Shown here: one piece after another, positions 25,301 through 33,643 of the stretch | How the letters are laid out: the number at the start of each line of letters is the position of its first letter | Numbering within the stretch: the first letter of the stretch is position 1 | Assembly: GCA_021372675.1 (NCBI GenBank) | Contig: JAJFTZ010000010.1 | Span: 1 to 50,381 of the forward strand | Origin: Eubacteriales bacterium | GTDB lineage: Bacteria > Bacillota > Clostridia > Christensenellales > CAG-138 | Length of the DNA stretch: 50,381 nucleotides | Direction: 5' to 3' | The notes under the pieces: generated by a model | The model's database searches: none | Told to the model about the DNA's origin: nothing | Seen by the model: only the letters and a program-made list of their open reading frames with translations | Position numbers and translations under genes: made by a program

Positions 25301-26092
25301 ATCTACGCGGGCGGCGGGCTTGCGGTGATCCTTTTCACCTCGCTCGTGCAGCGCTATCTCGAGTACCGCCGCTTTAAAATTAGCGGCGATCCGGCGCTTC
25401 GAAAGGCCGTGGAGGATTTCTGGAGCAAAACGATCAAAACGCTCCTCTGGTGCGCGCTCTTTTTCATCGTGCTACCCGTTGGCATCTATCTATTGTCGTA
25501 CCTGCCGTACTACCTTTGCAGCGAGCCTTACGACCTTAAGGGCGTGTGGGGCGTGCAGGAGTTTATGTATTCCTACCACAGTAACCTCAAGGCGACGCAT
25601 CCATACGAATCCCCGTGGTGGCAGTGGCCGCTCGATATACGCCCCATCTGGTACTACGTTGGCTACAACGTAAACGAGGGTAATACTTCCACCATCTCCT
25701 CGTTCGGCAACCCTGCGGTGTGGGTCGTGAGCCTTTTCGGCGCGGCCGCCGTGGCCGTAAAGCTTTTAAGGAGCAAAATCAAATTCGAAAAGGGCATGTT
25801 CGTGCTGTTCGTGGGCGTGTGCGCAAACTACTTGCCGTGGGTGCTCGTGACGCGCTGCACGTTCATTTACCACTATTTCGCCACGGTGCCGTTCATTCTG
25901 CTTCTCACGGTGTATCTCGTGAAGGATATGGACGAGCGCATGCCGCACAGAAGGTACGTGAAATGGGCGTGGCTCACCGTGGCCGTGCTGCTGTTTGCGG
26001 CGTTCTATCCGGCGCTTTCGGGGGTGGAGGTATCGAGAAACTACATAGCCATGCTCGAATGGCTGCCGAGCTGGACCTTCATGGGCTATTGA
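22373..26092 (+). CDS. double GT-C membrane glycosyltransferase (GPI18-like half plus PMT-like half)
   Basis: The 1239-residue protein has a cleavable-looking signal peptide (1-23) and an extracytoplasmic beta domain like a carbohydrate-binding module (about 25-180: NGSFSQLNEESGLPEGWFYE, CQTVEVEPDSYYLLSCDIKG). A first multi-spanning GT-C unit follows (about 205-650) with Asp274 in HPTDISCFMSW, DYPPGYMYVLW, and His564 in YMHERYLFPALLLL. A second beta module (about 700-805) comes next. The last part is a protein O-mannosyltransferase-like GT-C unit (to 1239) with Asp829-Glu830 in YFDELYHARTAYEHLHG and SHPPLGKVF. Both units should use polyprenyl-phosphate sugars and act outside the membrane. The ribosome binding site is weak (AGGGG). 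A GtrA gene follows after 12 bases. The acceptor is unknown. Confidence 0.85.
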   Translation: MRRLLAAGLLLFLVFAPLAATRAEGELAVNGSFSQLNEESGLPEGWFYEAWFDTSEDRLIETTADPQRGGVVHIVNFTENDVRLCQTVEVEPDSYYLLSCDIKGVNVEGGAGANISVRDTFAHGAAAFGTSEFSRVELAGKTGGGQETLTVCVRLGGYSELTSGEAYFSNFSLTKLDAAPGGAVADFSPVAAQAASDEAGESDAGKVPYIGPMILSVVLFSILFALLYKRWFGRRPLGEDVGERRAASLLLLLLLIAFVFRVLLSAVFYGHPTDISCFMSWSNSMAQYGPSGFYELAGFADYPPGYMYVLWIVGLLARLFGFSYGDAGYALLVKFPPIFADLAAAYMVFRLSKKRFTLKTSLLLAGLVAFNPTMAFVSGAWGQIDQLLALGLFAVIYLFLERKLVWAGLVYGLVILLKPQALMAGPLFAVAYFAYLKDFGFKNILKVLTAAIGALAVIVLLSLPFKGNQEPMWLLEKYFSTATSYPYASVEAFNLFALFGGNWKSVDSTFLLFSYSEWGTAFIALSVVFASVLYLKGRKANPHAFTLCAALLIAALFTAGQYMHERYLFPALLLLLIAFIQYRDKRLLGVYGFLSASLLLNVLAAFVIVDHQYARGAEYDALTLVGSALNVLGFICLAAVSAEICLKNKIVPVQTGKPLIKEYALPQPRGKERFGRLDYLLCWGLTAVYAAVALVNLGTTQAPQTVWTGQKGDTVELVLPQQTTLSDVRVYGGLYEGTISVTASDGTELTYQEDNGDMFRWKSIGGEGVVADRLTLMVTSGEVWFNEIALFDADGSYVAAAASTGGETLTDEPDQVPQNGSYLNGMYFDELYHARTAYEHLHGIKPYENSHPPLGKVFIMLGVAIFGMNAFGWRIVGTLFGVFMVPIFYLIAKQLFKKAEYAFLAAALFAFDFMHFVQTRIATIDVYGVFFILLMFYFMYRYYTMNFHADSLKKTLAPLALSGVFFGLGAASKWICIYAGGGLAVILFTSLVQRYLEYRRFKISGDPALRKAVEDFWSKTIKTLLWCALFFIVLPVGIYLLSYLPYYLCSEPYDLKGVWGVQEFMYSYHSNLKATHPYESPWWQWPLDIRPIWYYVGYNVNEGNTSTISSFGNPAVWVVSLFGAAAVAVKLLRSKIKFEKGMFVLFVGVCANYLPWVLVTRCTFIYHYFATVPFILLLTVYLVKDMDERMPHRRYVKWAWLTVAVLLFAAFYPALSGVEVSRNYIAMLEWLPSWTFMGY

Positions 26093-26104
26093 CGGGAGGC
26101 GCGC

Positions 26105-26521
26105 ATGGATAAAAAAGAGCTTTGGCTTGGCTTCGTCCAATTCGTGAAGTTCAACCTTGTGGGCGTTATGAACACGCTCGTGGATATCGGCGTGTTTGCG
26201 CTTTTGACCGCCGTAGGGCTCAACCGCTACGTGGCGCAGGTTATCTCCTACGCCTGCGGCGTGCTCAACAGCTACTTATTTAACACGCTCTGGACGTTCA
26301 AAAAGGAAAAGCGGCGCACCGCGAAGGAATTCGTTCTGTTCGTGTGCGTCAACCTCGTTTCGCTTCTCGTTTCGCTCGGCATGCTCTATGCCGCCGAGCA
26401 TTACCTGCATGTGGAAAACGCGCTCTTGCAAAAGCTCATCGCCACGCCCGTGGCGATGGCGGTCAACTTTATAGGCAACAAGCTGTTCGTGTTCAAAAAA
26501 GGCGAGAACGGGGAAGTGTGA
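26105..26521 (+). CDS. GtrA-family membrane protein
   Basis: The 138-residue protein has four hydrophobic segments and the GtrA pattern: FVQFVKFNLVGVMNTLVDIG, then a YACGVLNSYLFNTLWTFKKE segment and a final VNFIGNKLFVFKK. GtrA proteins are thought to move polyprenyl-phosphate-linked sugars across the membrane. It lies 12 bases after the double glycosyltransferase, and together they would supply and use lipid-linked sugar. GGGAGG precedes the ATG. Confidence 0.92.
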   Translation: MDKKELWLGFVQFVKFNLVGVMNTLVDIGVFALLTAVGLNRYVAQVISYACGVLNSYLFNTLWTFKKEKRRTAKEFVLFVCVNLVSLLVSLGMLYAAEHYLHVENALLQKLIATPVAMAVNFIGNKLFVFKKGENGEV

Positions 26522-26551
26522 ACGCGTTTTTGGGGAACGGGGGGATTTTAG

Positions 26552-28078
26552 CTGCTCGCAAAGGTGCATAGCTTCGGCCTGAACGGCCTGAACGGCTTTC
26601 CCGTGCTGGTAGAGGCGGATGTTTCAAACGGCATCCCCGCCTATGAAACGGTAGGGCTGCCCGACGCCGCGGTGCGCGAGTCGCGCGAGCGCGTGCGCGC
26701 CGCCGTGAAAAACAGCGGCCTGGAGTTTCCCGCGTCGCGCATCACGGTGAGCCTTGCGCCCGCGGACCTAAAAAAGGAAGGCTCGGTGTACGACCTGCCC
26801 ATCGCCATAGGCGTCCTCGCCGCGACGGGGCAGGTGCCGCAAAGCGCCGTTGGGAACGCGGTGTTTTTGGGCGAGCTTGCGCTCGACGGGGCCGTAAGAC
26901 CGGTCAACGGCATCATGCCCATGGTCATCGGCGCGTACGGAAGCGGCGCGAAGCGGATTTTTTTGCCCGCGCAAAACGCCGCGGAAGCGGCGTACGTGGA
27001 GGGCGTGGAGATACTACCGCTCGGCTCGCTTTCGGAGGCGGCCGCGTATCTCAGGGGCAAAACCGAGCTTGTTCCCGCAAAGCGGCATGTATGGAGCGCG
27101 TCCGAGATGAAATACGGCGCGGATTTTTCCGAAATACGCGGCCAGCAGGGCGCGAAGCGCGCGGCGGAGGTCGCCGTGGCGGGCGGTCATAATTTGATGC
27201 TCATCGGCACGCCGGGGTCGGGCAAGACTATGCTCGCCCGCAGCGTGCCTTCCATTTTGCCCGAGCTCACCTTCGAGGAGGCTCTCGAGATCACAAAAAT
27301 ACACTCGGTGACGGGCGCGCTTCGAGGCGCGGACGGCATCGTGGCCGAGCGGCCGTTTCGCGCGCCGCACCACAGCGCCTCCACCGCCGCGCTCGTAGGC
27401 GGCGGGGCGAAAGCGCTGCCGGGGGAGATCAGCCTCGCGCATTATGGCGTGCTTTTCTTGGACGAGTTTCCGGAGTTCAAAAAGAGCTCGCTCGAGGCGC
27501 TGCGCCAGCCGCTCGAGGACGGCACCGTCACCATCACGCGCGCCAACTCGCGCGCCACCTATCCGGCGGACTTCATGCTCGTTGCCGCCATGAATCCGTG
27601 CCCCTGCGGCAACTACGGCTCGCGCAAAACGCCCTGCCGCTGCACGAACGCGCAGATTAAGCAGTACCGCGGCCGCATAAGCTCCCCCATGCTTGACCGC
27701 ATCGACCTCCACGTGGAGATGACGGAGGTGGAGTTTGAGGAGCTTTCGAAAAAAACGCCGGGCGAGCCTTCCGCCGCCGTTCGCGCGCGTGTGAACGAAG
27801 CGCGAAGGCTACAGCGCGAGCGCTATAAAAACGACGGTATTTTGTTCAACGCGCAGCTTAGCAACGCCCTATTGAAAACCTATTGCGCGCTCGACGAAAG
27901 GGGGAGCGCCGTTTTGCAAAAGGCATTTTCCGCGCTTAATCTGAGCGCGCGCGCCTACAGCCGCATTTTAAAGGTGGCCCGCACCATCGCCGATCTCGAG
28001 GGGAGCGAAAGCGTAAAAAGCGCGCACGTTGCGGAGGCGATACAATATAGAAGCCTCGACGGCAAATACTGGGGCTGA
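26552..28078 (+). CDS. comM: YifB/ComM-family AAA+ Mg-chelatase-like protein
   Basis: The 508-residue protein has an N-terminal LonC-like domain (GIPAYETVGLPDAAVRESRE) and an AAA+ domain with Walker A IGTPGSGKTMLARSV. It also has Walker B LFLDEFPEF and a Cys-rich loop CPCGNYGSRKTPCRC. ComM is a branch-migration helicase in natural transformation. The start is probably CTG at 26552: this gives the family's usual N-terminus L-A-K-V-H-S-F-G, an in-frame TAG lies directly before it, and GGGGGG lies upstream. The alternative GTG at 26564 would drop four conserved residues and lacks a ribosome binding site. dprA follows, another transformation gene. Confidence 0.93.
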   Translation: MLAKVHSFGLNGLNGFPVLVEADVSNGIPAYETVGLPDAAVRESRERVRAAVKNSGLEFPASRITVSLAPADLKKEGSVYDLPIAIGVLAATGQVPQSAVGNAVFLGELALDGAVRPVNGIMPMVIGAYGSGAKRIFLPAQNAAEAAYVEGVEILPLGSLSEAAAYLRGKTELVPAKRHVWSASEMKYGADFSEIRGQQGAKRAAEVAVAGGHNLMLIGTPGSGKTMLARSVPSILPELTFEEALEITKIHSVTGALRGADGIVAERPFRAPHHSASTAALVGGGAKALPGEISLAHYGVLFLDEFPEFKKSSLEALRQPLEDGTVTITRANSRATYPADFMLVAAMNPCPCGNYGSRKTPCRCTNAQIKQYRGRISSPMLDRIDLHVEMTEVEFEELSKKTPGEPSAAVRARVNEARRLQRERYKNDGILFNAQLSNALLKTYCALDERGSAVLQKAFSALNLSARAYSRILKVARTIADLEGSESVKSAHVAEAIQYRSLDGKYWG

Positions 28079-28125
28079 CGCGGCGTAAATACTATGGTAC
28101 GCAATTCAGTTGGGGGAGCAATGAT

Positions 28126-29226
28126 ATGCTCGATATCCGTTCGCGCTACGCGCTGTGGCTCGCCTTTGCGCTCAAATGCAGCCCCTCGGCCTACTTCAAG
28201 CTTGTGGAGCACCACGGCTCCGCGCGCGAGGTGTTTTATGCCGCGGCCGATAACGCGCTTTTGTTCGAGGGCAGAAACGCCGAAAAGGTCAGGGCGGAGC
28301 TTCGCCAAAAGGCGAAGGAGAGCTACATCGACTCGTGCTTGAACTACCTTGAAAAGCACGATATAAAGACCGCGCTTTTCGACGACGAAAATTACCCCGA
28401 GCTTTTAAGGCACATCCATAACCCGCCGCCGGTGCTGTTCGTGAAGGGGACGCTTAAAAGCGGCATCGCGCTCCCCCTGGCCATCATCGGCTCGCGCAAG
28501 TGCACCAACTACGGGAAGAAAATGGCGTTTTCACTCGCGAGCGAGCTCGTGGGCGCGGGCGCTTGCGTCGTTTCGGGGCTTGCCTACGGCATCGACGCGC
28601 AGAGCGCGGCGGGCGCTTTAAGCGTGGAGGAAAGCGACTATCCGACCATCGCGGTGCTCGGCTGCGGGGTGGATATCGTATACCCTAAGGAAAACGAGGC
28701 GCTTTATGATAAAATCGCGGAGCGAGGCGCGGTGGTTTCGGAATTCTTACCGGGTACCAAGCCGCATCCCTCCAACTTTCCACGGCGCAACCGCATCATA
28801 AGCGGCATGTCGCGCGGGCTTGTGGTGGTGGAGGCGGCCTCGAGAAGCGGCACGAGCATCACCGCCAATTACGCGCTCGAGCAGGGCCGCGATGTGTTTG
28901 CCGTACCCGGACGCGTCACCGACCCCATGAGCGAGGGCACCAACCGCATGATCGCCGACGGCGCGGCGAAGCTCACGCTTTGCGCAGCCGACGTACTCGA
29001 GGAATACGGCCTCGGCGCGTACGTGGCGGCGGCGCGCGCCGAGAAGAAGGAGGAGCTTACGGGTGAGCAGAAAACCGTTTACGACCTTCTGAAAGCGGGG
29101 GAGAGGAGCTTCGACGAGCTGAGCGAGCTCACGGGGATTCCGATCGGTACCTTAAATTCCACCTTGACAGAGCTGGAATTTTCGGGAATAATTAAGCAGT
29201 CGCCCGGAAGGGTCTACGAAATTTGA
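28126..29226 (+). CDS. dprA: DNA-processing protein DprA
   Basis: The 366-residue protein loads RecA on incoming single-stranded DNA. The Rossmann-like core carries IIGSRKCTNYGKKMA, VVSGLAYGIDAQSAAG and AVLGCGVDIVYP. FPRRNRIISGMSRGLVVVEA and SGTSITANYALEQGRDVFAV follow. A C-terminal winged helix (about 305-366) has FDELSELTGIPIGTLNSTL. GGGGGAG lies seven bases before the ATG. The order comM-dprA-topA-trmFO matches that of many Firmicutes. Confidence 0.96.
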   Translation: MLDIRSRYALWLAFALKCSPSAYFKLVEHHGSAREVFYAAADNALLFEGRNAEKVRAELRQKAKESYIDSCLNYLEKHDIKTALFDDENYPELLRHIHNPPPVLFVKGTLKSGIALPLAIIGSRKCTNYGKKMAFSLASELVGAGACVVSGLAYGIDAQSAAGALSVEESDYPTIAVLGCGVDIVYPKENEALYDKIAERGAVVSEFLPGTKPHPSNFPRRNRIISGMSRGLVVVEAASRSGTSITANYALEQGRDVFAVPGRVTDPMSEGTNRMIADGAAKLTLCAADVLEEYGLGAYVAAARAEKKEELTGEQKTVYDLLKAGERSFDELSELTGIPIGTLNSTLTELEFSGIIKQSPGRVYEI

Positions 29227-29267
29227 GAGAGCGGGGCCCGCAAGCTCGGCTCTCCTTACCTTATTTT
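29225..29267 (+). terminator. possible terminator after dprA
   Basis: GAGAGC (29227-29232) and GCTCTC (29249-29254) form a stem with GGGCCC in the loop, followed by CTTACCTTATTTT. It overlaps the dprA stop codon. Confidence 0.5.
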
Positions 29268-29275
29268 AGAATCTT

Positions 29276-29300
29276 CCGCCGTTTGAACCGGCATCGGCGG
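29276..29300 (+). repeat. hairpin just before the topA ribosome binding site
   Basis: CCGCCG (29276-29281) and CGGCGG (29295-29300) are perfect arms around 13 bases. The stem ends five bases before GGAGG (29306-29310) and could affect access to it. Confidence 0.45.
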
Positions 29301-29314
29301 ATTTCGGAGGCGCT

Positions 29315-31411
29315 ATGTCTGAAATGCTTGTGATCGTGGAATCGCCCGCAAAGGCGAAAACGATCGGAAAATTCCTCGGCTCTAAATACAAGGTGGTCGC
29401 GTCCAACGGACATGTGCGCGACCTCCCCAAAAGTCAGCTCGGCGTGGATGTGGAGCATGGCTTCGAGCCAAAGTACATCACGCTTCGCGGGCGCGGCGAC
29501 GTGCTCGAACGCATCCGCAAGGAGGCGAAGGGGGCGCAGAAGGTACTGCTCGCGACCGACCCTGATATGGAAGGCGAGGCCATCTCGTGGCATCTCGCGC
29601 ATATTTTAAAGCTCGACCCAAGGTCGAACTGCCGTATCGAGTTTAACGAGATCACCTCCAACACCGTAAAAAAATCCGTGAAAACGCCGCGCGCCATCGA
29701 TATGGCCCTCGTGGACGCGCAGCAGGCGCGCCGCGTGCTCGACAGGCTCGTCGGCTATAAAATAAGCCCCGTGCTCTGGGCGAAGGTTCGCAAAGGGCTA
29801 TCGGCGGGTCGCGTACAGTCCGTGGCCACGCGCATCATATGCGACCGCGAGCAGGAGATCATGGATTTCGTGCCCGAGGAGTATTGGATCATTACCGCGC
29901 ACCTTACCGGCGGCTCCGTAAAAAAGCCCATCGCCGTGAAGTTTTACGGTTTTAACGGCAAAAAGACCGACGTGCACGACGAGGCGCTCGCCAAAAAGGT
30001 CGTGGAGCAGTCCAAGGACGCGCCGTTTACCATCACCGATATCAAGGTGGCGGAAAAGACCCGCCACGCGCCGCCGCCGTTCACCACGAGCAGCATGCAG
30101 CAGGAGGCCTCGCGCAAGCTCGGCTTTACCACAAAGCTCACCATGCTCGTGGCGCAGCAGCTTTACGAGGGCGTGGAGCTCGAGGGGAAGGGCCTTACGG
30201 GCCTCATCACCTATATCCGCACCGATTCCGTGCGCGTGTCCGGGGAGGCGCAGACGCAGGCGCTCGAGCACATCAAAAAGGTTTACGGCGATGCCTACGT
30301 TCCCAAGACGCCCAATGTGTACAAGGGCCGTAAGGGCGCGCAGGACGCGCACGAGGCGGTTCGCCCCTCGAGCGTCGAAAACACGCCCGCGAGCGTGAAG
30401 GCGTCGCTCAACGCCAACCAGTATAAGCTTTACAAGCTCATCTACGAGCGCTTCCTCGCGAGCCAAATGGCCGAGGCGCTCATGGAAACGAGCACCGTCA
30501 CCTTCGATGCGAGCGGCTGCACCTACCGCGCCAACGGCGTGCGTACGCTGTTCGACGGCTACGGCGTGATCTACACCGAGGGCCGCGACGAGGCGCAGGA
30601 GGACGAGGTGCTTTTGCCCAAGCTCGCCGTAAACGAAACCTTCAAGGCGCAAAAGGTCGATTCGGAACAGCGCTTTACGCAGCCGCCGCCGCGCTACACG
30701 GAGGCGTCGCTTGTAAAGGCGCTCGAGGAAAAGGGGATAGGCAGGCCGAGCACCTACGCGCCCACCATTTCCACCATCATCGAGCGCGGCTACATCCAGC
30801 GCGATAAAAAGCAGCTTCTCCCCACGGAGCTAGGCTTCGTGGTGACGCAACTCATGAAGGAGAACTTCGAGGATATCGTGGACGTAAAATTCACGGCGGA
30901 TATGGAAAGCAAGCTCGACCTTATAAAGGACGGCGAGCAGGAATGGACCTCGGTCATTTCCGATTTTTACGGCCCGTTCGAAAAGACCGTCGTCAAGGCG
31001 TCGGAGAGCATCGAAAAGGTCGTGATCCCCGATGAGGTCTCCGATGTGCAATGCGAGCGCTGCGGCGCGATGATGGTCTATAAAATGGGGCGCTTCGGAA
31101 GGTTCCTCGCATGCCCCAATTTCCCCGAGTGCAGAAACACCAAGCCCATCGTCGAAAAGATCGGCGTGCCGTGCCCCGTGTGCGGCGCCGAGATCATCAA
31201 GCGTAAATCCAAGCGCGGCAAGGCGTTTTACGGCTGCGAAAGGTACCCTGCGTGCGACTTTGTATCGTGGGATAAGCCCGCCAAGGAGAAATGCCCCAAG
31301 TGCGGCGCTATGATGGTGCACAAGCTCGGGCAGCACGGAGGCTACACCGCCTGCTCCAATAAGGATTGCGGCTTCGTGGTGAGGCCGCAGAAGAAGGGGA
31401 ATGAGGAATGA
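29315..31411 (+). CDS. topA: DNA topoisomerase I (type IA)
   Basis: The 698-residue enzyme relaxes negative supercoils. The TOPRIM domain has LVIVESPAKAKTIGKFLG and ATDPDMEGEAISWHL. The catalytic Tyr300 lies in GLITYIRTDSVRVS, and KGLSAGRVQSVATRII and EKGIGRPSTYAPTI are also diagnostic. The C-terminus (about 570-698) has three zinc ribbons with pairs such as CERCG/CPNFPEC, CPVCG/CERYPAC and CPKCG/CSNKDC. GGAGG precedes the ATG. Its stop overlaps the trmFO start (ATGA). Confidence 0.97.
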   Translation: MSEMLVIVESPAKAKTIGKFLGSKYKVVASNGHVRDLPKSQLGVDVEHGFEPKYITLRGRGDVLERIRKEAKGAQKVLLATDPDMEGEAISWHLAHILKLDPRSNCRIEFNEITSNTVKKSVKTPRAIDMALVDAQQARRVLDRLVGYKISPVLWAKVRKGLSAGRVQSVATRIICDREQEIMDFVPEEYWIITAHLTGGSVKKPIAVKFYGFNGKKTDVHDEALAKKVVEQSKDAPFTITDIKVAEKTRHAPPPFTTSSMQQEASRKLGFTTKLTMLVAQQLYEGVELEGKGLTGLITYIRTDSVRVSGEAQTQALEHIKKVYGDAYVPKTPNVYKGRKGAQDAHEAVRPSSVENTPASVKASLNANQYKLYKLIYERFLASQMAEALMETSTVTFDASGCTYRANGVRTLFDGYGVIYTEGRDEAQEDEVLLPKLAVNETFKAQKVDSEQRFTQPPPRYTEASLVKALEEKGIGRPSTYAPTISTIIERGYIQRDKKQLLPTELGFVVTQLMKENFEDIVDVKFTADMESKLDLIKDGEQEWTSVISDFYGPFEKTVVKASESIEKVVIPDEVSDVQCERCGAMMVYKMGRFGRFLACPNFPECRNTKPIVEKIGVPCPVCGAEIIKRKSKRGKAFYGCERYPACDFVSWDKPAKEKCPKCGAMMVHKLGQHGGYTACSNKDCGFVVRPQKKGNEE

Positions 31412-32712
31412 AGTATGAACGCGTCAAGGTCGTTGGCGCGGGACTCGCAGGGTGTGAAGCCGCGTATCAGCTAGCTGAGCGCGGCGTTCCTGTATTGCTC
31501 GCGGAAATGAAGCCTCTTAAAAAAAGCCCCGCCCACAAAAGCGAGGTATTCGCGGAGCTCGTGTGCTCCAACTCCCTCCGCTCCGACAGGCTCCAAAACG
31601 CCGTAGGGCTTTTGAAGGAGGAAATGCGGCGGCTCGGTTCTCTTATCCTTTCCTGCGCCGACGCCTCGCGCGTGCCGGCGGGCGGCGCGCTGGCGGTGGA
31701 TCGCGAGGGCTTTTCCGCGCTCGTCACCGAGCGCGTTCGCGCGCATAAAAACATAGAGGTCGTGGAGGAGGAAGTCCTTTCGCTGCCGGAAATACCCGCC
31801 GTTGTCGCCACGGGCCCGCTTACCGACGGACCGCTTTTGGCGGATATCGAGCGTTTTTTCGGCGAGAGCCTGCATTTTTACGACGCGGCGGCGCCCATCG
31901 TGGAGTATGAGTCGCTCGATATGGGGAAGGTGTTTCGCGCCTCGCGCTATGACAGGGGGAGCGATTATCTCAACTGCGCCATGGATCGCGTGCAATACGA
32001 AGCGTTCGTGGACGCGCTTATAAACGCCGAAACGGTGCCCCTCAAGGAATTTGAAACGCCCAAGGTGTTTGAGGGCTGCATGCCCGTGGAGGCTATGGCG
32101 AGGCGCGGCAGGATGACGCTCGCCTACGGGCCGTTGAAGCCCGTGGGCCTTCGCGACGAGCGAAACGCCGCGCGCCCGTTCGCCGTAGTGCAGCTTCGGC
32201 AGGACGATAAGGAGGGCCGCCTCTATAACATCGTGGGCTTCCAGACGAACCTGAAGTTTTCCGAGCAGAAGCGCGTGTTCAAAATGATACCGGGCTTGGA
32301 GAACGCGAGCTTCGCGCGCTACGGCGTGATGCACCGCAACACCTTTATCAATTCCCCCGGCAAGCTCGATTGCGCCTTTCAGGCGAACGCAAAGGCGGGG
32401 CTTTATTTCGCGGGGCAGCTTACGGGCGTGGAGGGCTACGTCGAAAGCGCGGCGAGCGGGCTCGTCGCGGGCGTGAACCTCGCGCACGCGCTCCTCGGCA
32501 AAGATACGGTGGATTTCACGCGCGCTACGGCCATCGGCGCGCTCGCGCACTACGTTTCGGAATACGCGGGCAAGGATTTCCAGCCCATGAACGTGACGTT
32601 CGGTATCATGGACGCGCTTATAGACCCGCCGCGCAACAAGCAGGAGCGCTATGAAAAGGTAGCGGAGCGCGCCTTATGCGCAATAGATGAAATAATTGCG
32701 AAGAAAATGTAA
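31408..32712 (+). CDS. trmFO: folate-dependent tRNA m5U54 methyltransferase TrmFO
   Basis: The 434-residue FAD enzyme uses methylenetetrahydrofolate to make ribothymidine at tRNA position 54. The N-terminal dinucleotide fold has VVGAGLAGCEAAYQLAERG. FAELVCSNSLRSD, FEGCMPVEAMARRG and LYFAGQLTGVEGYVESAASG follow. The ATG overlaps the topA stop by four bases, so translation is coupled. In Bacillus xerC follows; here a GNAT gene stands in that place. Confidence 0.96.
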   Translation: MKYERVKVVGAGLAGCEAAYQLAERGVPVLLAEMKPLKKSPAHKSEVFAELVCSNSLRSDRLQNAVGLLKEEMRRLGSLILSCADASRVPAGGALAVDREGFSALVTERVRAHKNIEVVEEEVLSLPEIPAVVATGPLTDGPLLADIERFFGESLHFYDAAAPIVEYESLDMGKVFRASRYDRGSDYLNCAMDRVQYEAFVDALINAETVPLKEFETPKVFEGCMPVEAMARRGRMTLAYGPLKPVGLRDERNAARPFAVVQLRQDDKEGRLYNIVGFQTNLKFSEQKRVFKMIPGLENASFARYGVMHRNTFINSPGKLDCAFQANAKAGLYFAGQLTGVEGYVESAASGLVAGVNLAHALLGKDTVDFTRATAIGALAHYVSEYAGKDFQPMNVTFGIMDALIDPPRNKQERYEKVAERALCAIDEIIAKKM

Positions 32713-32769
32713 AGATACCTCGGAAATTTCTGCTGTTCTCCGAATTTATGCTATCATAGGAGCATGCCG

Positions 32770-33615
32770 GTGCAAAGACAAAGGACTATGGCGCTTAAAA
32801 AACTTTCGAAAAAAGACCGCGCGGCGCTAAAGTCGCTTTTGTCGGGCGACATCGCCGCAAATAGCCTTTTGGATGCGCTTGAAAACGGAGAGGATTCCTT
32901 GTGCGGGCTTTGGCACGGCGATGCGCTCGTGGGCGGGGCGGCGTTGGAGCAAGGGAAAAACGCTTTCCTGTATATTTATATCGCCCGGCAGTTTCGCGGC
33001 AAGGGGCTTGGCGCTCAGGCTCTGCGGCTCTGTGAGAACGAGCTTAAGAAAACCGCGCCGGTTGATATCGAGACCTACTGGTTGCACGGCGACGAAAACG
33101 CGAAAGCCTTTGCCGCAAAGCATGGTTACGCGTATTCCTTTTCCTCCGCGCTCATGCGGTATAGCGGCGCGGCATTCGAGCTTCCCGTTCTGCCGGTTCG
33201 CGGCTATGAGGATGCGGATTTTACCGCCACGCAGGAGCTTTCCGCGCGCGCCTTCCACGAAATGCGCCTGCGCGTCGGCGCGTTTCCGAATTCCACCGTG
33301 CAAAAGCCGAGCGAGAAAATGCGCGAGACATGGAAGCGCACGGCCGAGGAGCGTTTTGTTTTCGTGCAGGGCGAGGAGATCATAGGCCATGCGCGCCTTG
33401 ACGGCGACGAGATTGACAGCGTGTCGATCAAACCGGAGGCGCAGGGGAAAGGCATCGGGCGGCTTTTTGTGAAGCATTTGTGCAACGGGATTCTGAAAAG
33501 CGGTTATAGCTCCGTCACGCTCTACTGCGTTGTGGGAAACTGGGCGCGGAGCCTGTACGATTCCTTGGGCTTTCAGGAAGAATACATCGAGGATTACGCG
33601 GTGAAAACCATTTGA
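32770..33615 (+). CDS. tandem GNAT acetyltransferase
   Basis: The protein (281 residues from this start) has two GNAT domains. The first (about 15-130) has [21 protein letters not shown]; the second (about 140-281) has [20 protein letters not shown], and both R/Q-G-x-G-x-G/A motifs for acetyl-CoA are intact. The second ends in the usual [15 protein letters not shown] enzymes acetylate amines on small molecules or proteins; the substrate is unknown. The start is ambiguous. GTG 32770 has AGGAG seven bases away. ATG 32764 is only one base from it. ATG 32788 has AAAGGA two bases away and would suit a TGC-TATCAT extended -10 at 32749-32757. Confidence 0.8.
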   Translation: MQRQRTMALKKLSKKDRAALKSLLSGDIAANSLLDALENGEDSLCGLWHGDALVGGAALEQGKNAFLYIYIARQFRGKGLGAQALRLCENELKKTAPVDIETYWLHGDENAKAFAAKHGYAYSFSSALMRYSGAAFELPVLPVRGYEDADFTATQELSARAFHEMRLRVGAFPNSTVQKPSEKMRETWKRTAEERFVFVQGEEIIGHARLDGDEIDSVSIKPEAQGKGIGRLFVKHLCNGILKSGYSSVTLYCVVGNWARSLYDSLGFQEEYIEDYAVKTI

Positions 33616-33643
33616 GCATCATAAAAGGAATGAGGAAAAAGCT

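Noticed and set aside
29798..30652. 284-codon minus-strand frame in topA
   Set aside because: It mirrors GC-rich topA codons; the Arg/His/Leu composition is that of a shadow frame.
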